DNA from: Chitinophagaceae bacterium UBA4857
GTDB taxonomy: Bacteria; Bacteroidota; Bacteroidia; Chitinophagales; Chitinophagaceae
Assembly (NCBI GenBank): GCA_002399735.1
Contig: DHEF01000048.1
Coordinates: forward strand, 1 to 40,281
Reading direction: 5' to 3'
DNA: 40,281 nucleotides
The position numbers and the translations under genes were made by a program. Positions within the stretch are counted from its first letter, which is position 1, and every line of letters begins with the position of its first letter. This document shows, piece by piece, positions 25,294-33,033 of this stretch. Under the pieces are notes generated by a model, which saw only the letters and a program-made list of their open reading frames with translations, did not search any database and was not told the DNA's origin.

Positions 25294-25989
25294 ATGCAAA
25301 CAACCTTACAAGTAAACGAGAACGGCAATATGGTGAGTCCCGATGTACAACCAATTACCACTAATCCGGTGTTAAGGTTTTTGGCAAAGTTTATATCTTA
25401 TGTTTTTCATCCCTGTTTTGTGCCGGTGTACGTGGTGTTGTTTTTAGTGTACGAACATCCTAATATGTTTGTAGGTTTTTCGCCACGTAATAAAATACTG
25501 GTAGTGGTACAGGCTTTTATGATGTTTAGTTTTTTCCCCATTATTACTACCCTGTTATTGCGTGCATTAAAGTTTATTGATAGTATTCACCTGCCTACAC
25601 AACGCGACAGAATTATACCTTTAATTGCCAGCATGACCTGGTATTTCTGGATCTGGCATGTATGGCGTAACCTGCCCGATTATCCGAAAGAGTTGGTAGC
25701 ATTGGCCTTGGGTGTATTTGCAGCATCTATTATTGCCATGTTAAGCAATATAAAATTTAAAATAAGTTTACACGCCATAGGTGTTGGCACCATGGTTACT
25801 TTTTTAATAACAGTTGCCTTACAACAGTCCTTACATTTTGCTGTGTATTTGTCCATTGCATTTATTATTGCGGGCTTGGTTTGTACTGCAAGGTTGTTAA
25901 GCGGCAGTCATAATTCTTTTCAGGTTTATTCAGGCTTTTTAGCAGGCGTTGCGGCACAGTTAATAGCTAATGTAGTAGTGTTGAGTTAA
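25294..25989 (+). CDS. PAP2-like integral membrane protein
   Basis: This is a 231-residue polytopic membrane protein with about six hydrophobic segments (about 28-52, 66-90, 110-125, 132-150, 160-180, 183-203). The second half resembles the PAP2 phosphatase core. KFKISLHAIGVG looks like the motif carrying the acid/base His, and ARLLSGSHNSFQVYSGFLAG looks like the motif with the nucleophile His (SR-x-H-x-D-x-x-x-G). The first PAP2 motif (K-x6-RP) is not recognisable, although QRDRIIP may stand in its place. It could be a lipid-phosphate phosphatase relative or an inactive homologue. It is monocistronic, and a reverse-oriented modular repeat begins 12 bases after its stop. Confidence 0.6.
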   Translation: MQTTLQVNENGNMVSPDVQPITTNPVLRFLAKFISYVFHPCFVPVYVVLFLVYEHPNMFVGFSPRNKILVVVQAFMMFSFFPIITTLLLRALKFIDSIHLPTQRDRIIPLIASMTWYFWIWHVWRNLPDYPKELVALALGVFAASIIAMLSNIKFKISLHAIGVGTMVTFLITVALQQSLHFAVYLSIAFIIAGLVCTARLLSGSHNSFQVYSGFLAGVAAQLIANVVVLS

Positions 25990-26000
25990 ATATATTTTTT

Positions 26001-26128
26001 ATTGGTCAACTGCAGTGCTACTATCATCGTCCCTTGCGTCGCACTCTTGTACTGCAACAACACTATTGGGCATTATGTAAGCGGCTTATTAATATTGTAA
26101 ACCCTCATTTCCAAATTATTCTCTGTTG
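26001..26128 (-). repeat. Dispersed modular repeat, copy D (short form plus tail)
   Basis: On the minus strand: CTTACATAATGCCCAATAG, GTTGTTGCAGTAC, the core AGAGTGCGACGCAA, then GGGACGATGATAGTAG and CACTGCAGTTGACCAAT (26085-26001). The GAACACC...GGTGCTC middle of the long form is missing. The plus-strand continuation to 26128 carries ACCCTCATTTCCAAATTATT and TCTGTT, also found next to copy E. It begins 12 bases after the stop of the PAP2-like gene. Confidence 0.75.
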
Positions 26129-26185
26129 TGTAAGCTATCCTACAATTGTAAACAACCTTTTTTAATTTCTCCTTTTTACTTCACA

Positions 26186-28999
26186 TTATCTGGTTTGAAA
26201 TCTAACCGTATTACCCGTTCCTCCGCCTAAACCGGTTTTACTTAAACTATATGTAAAGCTTAATAATGCATAACGGCTAAGCGTGTTTACTCGCCTGTCT
26301 TCAATAAAGTTTTGGTTGGTGGTTCTGTCAACCGAAATGTTTTTGTTTAAAATATCGTTAATACGGATTTTTAATTCACCACGATTATTTTTTAAAAACT
26401 GCTTGCTAATGGATGCGCCCCATAGTGGAATCTTTGCATTAAAACCACTTGATAATTGGTTGTTTACCGTATAATTAAAATCGGTACTGAAATAAAACCC
26501 TGCCGGCATTTGCCAGTTAAACTCTGCCTCGTAATACTGCGAAAAGAAACTGTTGTTAAACTTATCATCTAATGAGTAAGTGCTTTTGTTATAATGCAGG
26601 CGTGTACCAAACATCAGGTCAATTTTTTCGGTGGGGTTTATATCAATATTAATACGAGGGCCAACGCTGTAAGTGTTAATCAGGTTTTCGGCACCATTGG
26701 TAAACTGTACACCACGATTATAAGCTACTGTTGTACCCAGGCGTAAATCGGTTTTCAGTTTTCTGATGGGTATGCCGTTACTTATATTACCGTTTATATT
26801 ATATACACCATCCACGTTTACCGGCTTGGTAATTCTTGTACCGGTTGCCAATAAGCTGTCGGCATTTACAATTTTATTATTTGTTTTGGTGGCACTAAAG
26901 TTTGCAAAAAAGTTTTTATTTCTAAAGGGATTAATACTGTTATAGTTTAAACGTATGTTATGCGAATACTCCTGTTGTAAATCCGGATTACCTTCACGTT
27001 GTAACATGGGGCTGCTAATATCGGGTACCGGTTGTAGTTGACTAACACTTGGCTGTGTGGTGTAGGTCATATAATCGGCAGTAATAGATTTGTACCTGGT
27101 AAACTTGTATTGAAATCTTGCCGATGGTAACAGATTGTTGAAGTTTTTATTAATAACAGAATCTTTTAACCCGCTGATGACCTTACCTTCTAAATAAGCA
27201 TATTGCCAGTTAAGCCCAACAAAATAATTATACTTTGCTTTTTGCGTACGTAACCTGGTTCCGGCTTGCGTATTGGCATAGATGTTTAAAAAGTCGTTAC
27301 TTAAGGAGTCATTAAAACTATCAAATTTATCATTGAGGGTGTTAAAGTCGTAGGTGGTTTTATTAGATACGTTTTTAGTGCGTGCATTACTAACACTCAG
27401 CTCCAGTAAAGATGATCGGAAAAATGGCTCGGTGTACACCAGTTTAGCATTATAACCGGTTAGTTTACCATCGTTTTCAATGTACTGGTTAATAGAATCT
27501 GTTCTGAGTTTGTTTCCCAACTTATCGTAAAAGTTATTAGCCGTTGCTAAATTGCCGGTACCCTTGTTATCGTTATAGGTAGTTAACAAACTTAGGGATA
27601 AGGTACGGCCACGACGCTTGAATTTTTTACGAAACAATATTTCGTTATTAAAATTAAACCCGGTGTTTTTATTACGATTATAAGTATAGCCGTCATTGCT
27701 TACTAAGCTGTCCGAGCCCCACTGACTAAAGTTTGTTCTTGAAATATTATCGGAGTTTTGGTAACCAATGGATGGTGAAATTTTAATGGAATGAAAAGTA
27801 TCGATGTACTGATCGATTATAAAATTTAAACGGTGACTATTAGCAGCATTATCAGTAAAAGAAGATTGCCTGTTAAAATAACTGGAGTCGGGTAACAGGT
27901 ATTGGCGTAACCTTTCGCTGCTAACTTTTGGGTTTAAATGATTGTAAAAGTAGTTACTCCTGAAATCGGTTTTAGTGCCAAACATATCGTTATAGTTCAT
28001 GCCACCGCCCCACATGGTACGTATGCCTTGGTTGGTATTACCCAGGCCTGACAGTAAAGCGGCTGATGGGTCGTTACTGCTGATGGTGCCACCACCGCCA
28101 CGCATAAGGCGGCTAAGTTCACCACTAAAGTTCATCATATCCATAAACGAAAAACCTTCTGTATTGGTGTTATTACCCATCCCTAAAACAGAAGCTTGTC
28201 TGGCTCCTTTAAATTGGTTAACATTAAAACGACCTTCCTTTGTATCACGGGTACCGGCACCGGCCATTACTTTTCCAAACACGCCTTTCTTTTTATCGGC
28301 TTTTAATTTCAGGTTAATGGTACGTTCACCGCTGCCATCATCAAAACCGGTCATAGCAGCCTGATCACTTTGTTTATCATACACCTGTACTTTATCAATA
28401 GCATCAGCCGGTAAATTTTTTGTTGCAATTTTTGGGTCATTACCAAAAAACTCTTTTCCGTCAACTAATACTTTATTTACTTTTTGTCCTTGTGCACGAA
28501 TGGTACCGTCTTTATCTACTTCCATGCCGGGCATTCTTTTTAGTAGCTGCTCTACACTGGCATTGGGTTGAGTTTTAAACGAACCTGCATTGTATTGTAT
28601 GGTATCGCCAACCATAGTAACGGGCGGGGCTTCGCTGGTTATTACTACTTCTTCTAAAACCTGCGTTTTATCATCTAGTTTAATATTGCCTAATGATACT
28701 TGTTTGTGGCTTTCATCTATAGTAAAAAAAAGGCTTTTGCTATGATAGGCTACGTGTGTTATAAGCAAACGATAATCAGCATTGTTTAAACCGGTTAATT
28801 CAAAACGGCCCATGGCATCGGTCATGCTAAAACTTACAAGGGATGAATCTTTTTTAAGCATGACGGTAATAGTGGCATCGCTAATGGCCCGGTTGTTAAT
28901 TGAGTCGTAAGCCACGCCAAAGGCTTTGCCTTTATCCTGTGCCAATAAGGCATTGTCAATGCTTAATAATACCATTAATAGTACAAAACCTAATCTCAT
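26186..28999 (-). CDS. TonB-receptor-like outer-membrane barrel protein (OMP_b-brl_3 type)
   Basis: This is a 937-residue outer-membrane protein. It has a signal peptide (about 1-20, ending LLAQ) and a carboxypeptidase-regulatory-like beta domain (about 24-110). A TonB-dependent plug follows (about 115-225) with LEEVVITSEAPPV, SVEQLLKRMPGMEVDKDG and KVNKVLVDGKEFFGNDP. The rest is a large barrel rich in Asn/Tyr/Ser. This is the Bacteroidota family with no SusD partner and no SusC-type LYIVDG motif, annotated in databases as an outer-membrane beta-barrel protein. The substrate is not known. It diverges from metE and its B12 riboswitch with about 360 bases between its start and that promoter, but the plug does not resemble BtuB, so a link to cobalamin uptake is not supported. 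Confidence 0.85.
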   Translation of the reverse strand: MRLGFVLLMVLLSIDNALLAQDKGKAFGVAYDSINNRAISDATITVMLKKDSSLVSFSMTDAMGRFELTGLNNADYRLLITHVAYHSKSLFFTIDESHKQVSLGNIKLDDKTQVLEEVVITSEAPPVTMVGDTIQYNAGSFKTQPNASVEQLLKRMPGMEVDKDGTIRAQGQKVNKVLVDGKEFFGNDPKIATKNLPADAIDKVQVYDKQSDQAAMTGFDDGSGERTINLKLKADKKKGVFGKVMAGAGTRDTKEGRFNVNQFKGARQASVLGMGNNTNTEGFSFMDMMNFSGELSRLMRGGGGTISSNDPSAALLSGLGNTNQGIRTMWGGGMNYNDMFGTKTDFRSNYFYNHLNPKVSSERLRQYLLPDSSYFNRQSSFTDNAANSHRLNFIIDQYIDTFHSIKISPSIGYQNSDNISRTNFSQWGSDSLVSNDGYTYNRNKNTGFNFNNEILFRKKFKRRGRTLSLSLLTTYNDNKGTGNLATANNFYDKLGNKLRTDSINQYIENDGKLTGYNAKLVYTEPFFRSSLLELSVSNARTKNVSNKTTYDFNTLNDKFDSFNDSLSNDFLNIYANTQAGTRLRTQKAKYNYFVGLNWQYAYLEGKVISGLKDSVINKNFNNLLPSARFQYKFTRYKSITADYMTYTTQPSVSQLQPVPDISSPMLQREGNPDLQQEYSHNIRLNYNSINPFRNKNFFANFSATKTNNKIVNADSLLATGTRITKPVNVDGVYNINGNISNGIPIRKLKTDLRLGTTVAYNRGVQFTNGAENLINTYSVGPRINIDINPTEKIDLMFGTRLHYNKSTYSLDDKFNNSFFSQYYEAEFNWQMPAGFYFSTDFNYTVNNQLSSGFNAKIPLWGASISKQFLKNNRGELKIRINDILNKNISVDRTTNQNFIEDRRVNTLSRYALLSFTYSLSKTGLGGGTGNTVRFQTR

Positions 29000-29328
29000 A
29001 ATAGCTTGTTTTTTCGGCTACGAAAGTATTAGTAATGCCTTGCCAAATGAGTTAATGATGCTTTGATTAAGGTTAATTTGGGTTAAAGAATGGAGGAGTT
29101 AATTGGGTAATGAGGAGTTGTAATTATGATTTAATAATTGGGTTTTCATTATTTGCAGGAAACTAATACAATGCTCACCTGTGTTAATATAGTCGAAGAG
29201 AGCGTCTCAAATTCATTTCCACTGGAAATAAATTAAATCCCGATCCTATCGGATTGTAAGGGACGATGATAGTAGCACTGCAGCTGGTAACATAAAAACG
29301 GTATTAATCACTACCTGCATACAGATGG
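29000..29328. other. Gene-free region upstream of the metE promoter
   Basis: There is no gene between the outer-membrane barrel gene and the metE promoter. The region contains a loose reverse-strand match to the CATTACCCAAT/CAAAT-type module (about 29090-29115), two small hairpins (ATTTCC-ACT-GGAAAT near 29215-29229 and CCGAT-CCT-ATCGG near 29240-29252), and the partial modular repeat copy F. Confidence 0.5.
29257..29297 (+). repeat. Dispersed modular repeat, partial copy F (right end)
   Basis: Only the right half of the repeat is present: TAAGGGACGATGATAGTAG followed by CACTGCAGCTGGTAACATAAAAA. The core AGAGTGCGACGCAA is missing. It matches the right ends of copies B, D and E. Confidence 0.65.
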
Positions 29329-29361
29329 TTTGTACAATTGAAAAAAAATACTTTAGCTTTG
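29329..29361 (+). promoter_or_regulatory. Promoter of the B12 riboswitch-metE transcript
   Basis: TTTG (29329-29332) and TAGCTTTG (29354-29361) match the Bacteroidota -33 and -7 consensus boxes, with a 21-base spacer. Transcription would start just after 29361 and run into the cobalamin riboswitch. The match and position are both good. Confidence 0.6.
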
Positions 29362-29394
29362 CTTGTAAGTTCTTATATAAAATTCTTCATCATA

Positions 29395-29600
29395 CGGATG
29401 GGGTTTCCAAGTAATATTGGAATTAATAGGGAATTGTGTGTAAATCACAAGCTGTCCCGCAACTGTAAGTAACCATATAGTTTTTACCCTTGTTGTCCAC
29501 TGCTGCAAAAGCGGGAAGGACGGTAAAAATGTTACAAGCCAGGAGACCTGCCTTAACCGCCAATGACAATGCTTTCGTGGAATGAAGCAAGTGTACTGTT
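29395..29600 (+). promoter_or_regulatory. Cobalamin (B12) riboswitch upstream of metE
   Basis: This is a leader RNA that binds adenosylcobalamin and lowers metE expression when B12 is plentiful. The most conserved element, the B12 box, is clear at about 29535-29552 (AAGCCAGGAGACCTGCC). Upstream, AGGGAATTGTGTG, AATCACAAGCTGTCCCGC and AACTGTAA (29435-29470) form the conserved P3-P6 core. After the box, GCTTTCGTGGAATGAAGC (29571-29588) matches the downstream peripheral hairpin that contacts the core by a kissing loop. The aptamer boundaries are approximate. It lies between a good promoter and metE, the classical genomic context. Confidence 0.92.
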
Positions 29601-29629
29601 GATGTATCATTTATCTTAATTGTATTATA

Positions 29630-29688
29630 CCGGTGTTATTATTGCCAGGCAATGTTGTGCCTTGTAGTGTACAAACAAATAACACCGG
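29630..29688 (+). promoter_or_regulatory. Candidate expression-platform hairpin of the riboswitch
   Basis: CCGGTGTTATT (29630-29640) and AATAACACCGG (29678-29688) are perfectly complementary over 11 bases. Their 37-base loop can form two smaller hairpins (AGGCA/TGCCT and TTGTA/TACAA). No T-run follows, so it is not a standard intrinsic terminator, and the metE start is 112 bases further on. It may be the switching element, or it may be a separate stability or Rho-related structure. Confidence 0.45.
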
Positions 29689-29800
29689 ACGGTCGGCTGC
29701 ATGTAAGTGAATGTTACAAACTGTTATTACTACTCTTTCGTGCAGGCATTGCGGGTTTTAAAAGAACGATACATTTTTTTAACTTTTAAAGCAAAGCACA

Positions 29801-32116
29801 ATGCAAACGCACAATCTTGGTTATCCGCGGATAGGTAATCAGCGTGAATTGAAAAAAGCGTCCGAACAGTATTGGTCGGGTAACATTTCGGCACAACAAT
29901 TATTACAAACCGGTAAAAACATTAAGTTGTTTAACTGGTTATTACAACAGCAGCAAGGAATAGATGTAATTCCTTGCAATGATTTTTCGTATTACGATCA
30001 GGTTTTAGACACTTGCTTAATGGTGGGTGCTATACCGGAGCGATACCATGAATTAATGCAGACAGAGCAACTACCCCATATAGATTTGTTGTTTGCCATG
30101 GCAAGAGGGTATCAAAAAAACAATCATGATGTTACGGCTATGGAAATGACAAAGTGGTTTGATACCAACTACCATTATATAGTACCGGAGTTTAAACAAA
30201 ACCAGAAGTTTACCGTTTATCATAACAAAATTTTACAAGAGTTTATAGAAGCGAAACAAGCCGGTATACACGCTAAACCTGTTTTATTAGGGCCGGTAAG
30301 TTTTTTATTATTGGGAAAAGAAAAAGAAACAGGCTTTACCCGCTTGCAGTTAATTGACAATTTATTACCGGTTTATATTGATATTATCGGCTCGTTAGAC
30401 AAACAAAATGTTCACTACCTGCAAATAGATGAACCTTGTTTATCCTTAAACTTATCTGTTGCAGAACAACAGGTATTTGTAAAAGTGTACGACAAGTTAA
30501 AAGTATTGTTCCCTCACCTGCATATTATTTTGGCCAGTTATTTTGAATGTTATGGCGATAACTTAAAAACGGTTTTATCGTTACCGGTACAAACCCTGCA
30601 TTTGGATTTGGTACGTTGTCCGTCTCAGTTAGAAGATATTCTGGCAACAGAATTTGTTAACAGTAAAAAATGTTTATCGTTAGGAGTTGTAGATGGCCGT
30701 AACATTTGGAAAAATAATTATAAAGAATCCTTAGCGTTTATTAATAAGGCCAAAGCAACTATTGGTGCAGAAAGGTTATGGGTGGCACCTTCTTGTTCTT
30801 TGTTACACGTCCCTTGCGATTTGGATGCGGAAACAAACGAACAAACTTTGAGTAAGGAAATAAAACAATGGCTGGCATTTGCCAAACAGAAAACTAAAGA
30901 AGTTGTTACCTTAAAAAAGCTGGCAAGTAATAAGGATTATGATACTGATTTGGCGGCCGAATTAGTAGATAATACATTGGCACAAGAGAAACGATTAACA
31001 TCTAATATTATACATAATGATGTGGTAAAAAAACGTGTTGCTGCAATAGGCGCAAATGATGATAAAAGAGACAAGGTATTTAGCGAAAGAAAAACGGTAC
31101 AGCAACAAAACCTTCAACTACCGGCTTACCCTACCACCACAATAGGCTCTTTCCCGCAAACGCAGGAGGTACGCAGTTGGCGCTTAAAATTTAAAAAAGG
31201 CGAATTAACACAGGCCCAGTATGATGAGTTAATTGCTAAGGAGACCAATGATGCTATTGCCTGGCAGGAGGAAACCGGCATGGACGTATTGGTACATGGC
31301 GAGTTTGAACGCAATGACATGGTGGAATATTTTGGCGAACGTTTACAAGGCTTTGCTTTTACAGCCAACGGTTGGGTGCAGAGTTATGGTAGCCGTTGCG
31401 TAAAACCGCCTGTTATTTATGGTGATGTAAGCCGACCGGAGGCAATGACAGTACGTTGGTCCGCCTATGCGCAATCACTTACCGGCAAATGGGTAAAGGG
31501 CATGCTTACAGGTCCGGTAACTATTTTGCAATGGAGTTTTGTACGTAACGATCAGCCAAAAAGTGAGACCTGTACACAAATAGCTTTAGCTATTCGTGAC
31601 GAAGTGATAGACTTAGAAAAAGCAGGGATACAAATTATACAGATTGATGAACCGGCCATACGTGAAGGTTTGCCATTAAGAAAAGAAAACTGGGATACTT
31701 ATTTACAATGGGCCGTAAAAGCTTTTCGTATATCGGCCAGTGGGGTACAAGCGGGTACACAAATTCATACACATATGTGTTACTCAGAGTTTAACGATAT
31801 TATACAAGCTATAGCCGATATGGATGCCGATGTGATTACCATTGAGTGCTCCCGATCGCAAATGGAACTGTTAGATGCATTTGGCAACTTTAAATATCCT
31901 AACGATATTGGCCCGGGAGTGTACGATATACATTCGCCCAGAGTTCCATCTAAGGAAGAAATGATACTGTTAATGCAAAAAGCAAAAGCAGTTATTCCCG
32001 AAAGCCAACTTTGGGTTAACCCAGATTGCGGACTAAAAACAAGACACTGGGAAGAAACAAGACTGGCGTTAAATGCAATGGTAGAAGCAGCTAAGGCCTT
32101 GCGTCAACAAACGTAG
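29801..32116 (+). CDS. metE: Cobalamin-independent methionine synthase
   Basis: MetE transfers the methyl group of 5-methyltetrahydrofolate (polyglutamate) to homocysteine to form methionine, without B12. The 771-residue protein has the usual duplicated barrel. The N-terminal part starts THNLGYPRIGNQRELKKA, and the catalytic C-terminal part (about 440-765) holds TTIGSFPQTQEVR, HGEFERNDMVEYFGE and IIQIDEPAIREGLPLR. The zinc ligands are His658 and Cys660 (THMCYSEF), Glu682 (IECSRS) and Cys743 (NPDCGLKTR), matching His641, Cys643, Glu665 and Cys726 of E. coli. It is complete and monocistronic, controlled by the upstream cobalamin riboswitch, and closed by a terminator. This suggests that the cell also has a B12-dependent MetH elsewhere. 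Confidence 0.97.
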   Translation: MQTHNLGYPRIGNQRELKKASEQYWSGNISAQQLLQTGKNIKLFNWLLQQQQGIDVIPCNDFSYYDQVLDTCLMVGAIPERYHELMQTEQLPHIDLLFAMARGYQKNNHDVTAMEMTKWFDTNYHYIVPEFKQNQKFTVYHNKILQEFIEAKQAGIHAKPVLLGPVSFLLLGKEKETGFTRLQLIDNLLPVYIDIIGSLDKQNVHYLQIDEPCLSLNLSVAEQQVFVKVYDKLKVLFPHLHIILASYFECYGDNLKTVLSLPVQTLHLDLVRCPSQLEDILATEFVNSKKCLSLGVVDGRNIWKNNYKESLAFINKAKATIGAERLWVAPSCSLLHVPCDLDAETNEQTLSKEIKQWLAFAKQKTKEVVTLKKLASNKDYDTDLAAELVDNTLAQEKRLTSNIIHNDVVKKRVAAIGANDDKRDKVFSERKTVQQQNLQLPAYPTTTIGSFPQTQEVRSWRLKFKKGELTQAQYDELIAKETNDAIAWQEETGMDVLVHGEFERNDMVEYFGERLQGFAFTANGWVQSYGSRCVKPPVIYGDVSRPEAMTVRWSAYAQSLTGKWVKGMLTGPVTILQWSFVRNDQPKSETCTQIALAIRDEVIDLEKAGIQIIQIDEPAIREGLPLRKENWDTYLQWAVKAFRISASGVQAGTQIHTHMCYSEFNDIIQAIADMDADVITIECSRSQMELLDAFGNFKYPNDIGPGVYDIHSPRVPSKEEMILLMQKAKAVIPESQLWVNPDCGLKTRHWEETRLALNAMVEAAKALRQQT

Positions 32117-32128
32117 CTTTGTTAAACA

Positions 32129-32176
32129 ATAAAACAGCAGGTTGTTGCAAATAATGCTACAGCCTGTTTGTTTTAT
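32129..32176 (+). terminator. Terminator of metE
   Basis: Positions 32129-32140 (ATAAAACAGCAG and following G) pair with 32162-32175 (GCCTGTTTGTTTTAT) through CAGG/CCTG and an A/T-rich extension with one bulge. An inner GTTGC/GCTAC stem extends the hairpin. The T-rich right foot and the position 13 bases after the metE stop support an intrinsic terminator. Confidence 0.65.
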
Positions 32177-32208
32177 AAACTTTTCTACTTTATTAATTAC
32201 ATTGCAGC

Positions 32209-32457
32209 ATGTGTAAGCATGAACAAACTTTTTGTCCACGTTGTAATGGCGGCTTTGAATGTAAAGCCGGATCTATAAGTTTGTGCCAGTGTACAACGGT
32301 AACGCTTACAACCGAAGAACGAAATTTTATTGCTACAAAATATACCGATTGTTTGTGCGCCAATTGCCTGCGAGATTTAAAAAACGAATTTCATTTATTA
32401 CAACAACAAGAAAGATTGCAAAAGATTTCGATACTTTTTACAAAAACAAATAAATAA
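32209..32457 (+). CDS. Cysteine-rich CWC family protein
   Basis: This is an 82-residue soluble protein with clustered cysteines: Cys2, CPRC (9-12), Cys18, CQC (26-28), and CLCANC near residues 48-53. The pattern fits the small cysteine-rich CWC family, thought to bind metal, whose biochemical role is unknown. The C-terminal third is a charged helix (LRDLKNEFHLLQQQERLQK). Its stop codon overlaps the start of the next gene by one base (TAATG), so the thioesterase is translationally coupled to it. The two-gene unit follows metE beyond a terminator. Confidence 0.8.
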   Translation: MCKHEQTFCPRCNGGFECKAGSISLCQCTTVTLTTEERNFIATKYTDCLCANCLRDLKNEFHLLQQQERLQKISILFTKTNK

Positions 32458-32840
32458 TGACGATAGAAGAACGAATCGTACAATCGGAGACACATATTTT
32501 TAAAGCCGTTTTTCCTAATACCACCAACCACTACGATACTTTATTTGGCGGCACCGCTATGCACCTGATGGATGAAGTGGCTTTTATTACCGCAACCCGT
32601 TTTACCCGCCAGCGTGTAGTAACGGTAAGCAGCGACCGTATAGATTTTAACAGACCTATACCTTCAGGTACATTGGTAGAACTGATTGGTAAAGTAATAC
32701 ATGTGGGTAATACCAGCCTTAAAGTACATGTTGAAATTTATGTGGAAGAAATGTACTCCGACACCAGAGAAAAAGCGATTAACGGCACTTTTACATTTGT
32801 GGCTGTGGATGAACATAAGAAGCCGGTGAAAATTGTTTAG
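32457..32840 (+). CDS. Acyl-CoA thioesterase (YciA/ACOT hotdog family)
   Basis: This hydrolyses acyl-CoA thioesters to free acid and CoA in the cytoplasm. The 127-residue hotdog domain shows the family pattern FPNTTNHYDTLFGGTAMHLM with the catalytic Asp in MDEVAFITATR, then SSDRIDFNRPIPSGTLVEL and the central strand KVIHVGNTSLKVHVEIYVE. The length and motif order fit the YciA-like hexameric group. Chain-length preference cannot be read. The start codon overlaps the stop of the CWC gene. A reverse-oriented modular repeat begins 12 bases after its stop, the same distance as at the PAP2-like gene. Confidence 0.9.
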   Translation: MTIEERIVQSETHIFKAVFPNTTNHYDTLFGGTAMHLMDEVAFITATRFTRQRVVTVSSDRIDFNRPIPSGTLVELIGKVIHVGNTSLKVHVEIYVEEMYSDTREKAINGTFTFVAVDEHKKPVKIV

Positions 32841-32851
32841 TATAAAATTTT

Positions 32852-33004
32852 ATCTGGTCAACAGCAGTACTACTATCATCGTCCCTTGTGTCACTCACTT
32901 GTACTGCAACAATTCTATTGGGCACTATGTAAGTGCCTTACTTGTCTAATAACCCTCATTACCAAATTTCCAAATCATCTAATTGTCAAATTATTTTCTG
33001 TTAT
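32852..33004 (-). repeat. Dispersed modular repeat, copy E (short form plus tail)
   Basis: On the minus strand: CACTTACATAGTGCCCAATAG, AATTGTTGCAGTAC, a degenerate core (AAGTGAGTGACACAA), GGGACGATGATAGTAG and TACTGCTGTTGACCAGATA (32940-32852). It is the same short form as copy D with the middle segment missing. To 33004 the plus strand continues with ACCCTCATTACCAAATTTCC, ATCATCTAATTGTCAAATTA and TTCTGTT, the tail shared with copy D. Confidence 0.75.
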
Positions 33005-33033
33005 CTTGTACATTATTTTGAAACAATGCTTGT

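Noticed and set aside
26186..28999. BtuB-type cobalamin receptor next to the B12 riboswitch
   Set aside because: The plug and length fit the OMP_b-brl_3-type family, not BtuB. The gene diverges from the riboswitch and is not controlled by it.
29353..29610. Minus-strand open frame over the metE leader
   Set aside because: It is antisense to a clear cobalamin riboswitch, whose conserved bases explain the sequence fully.
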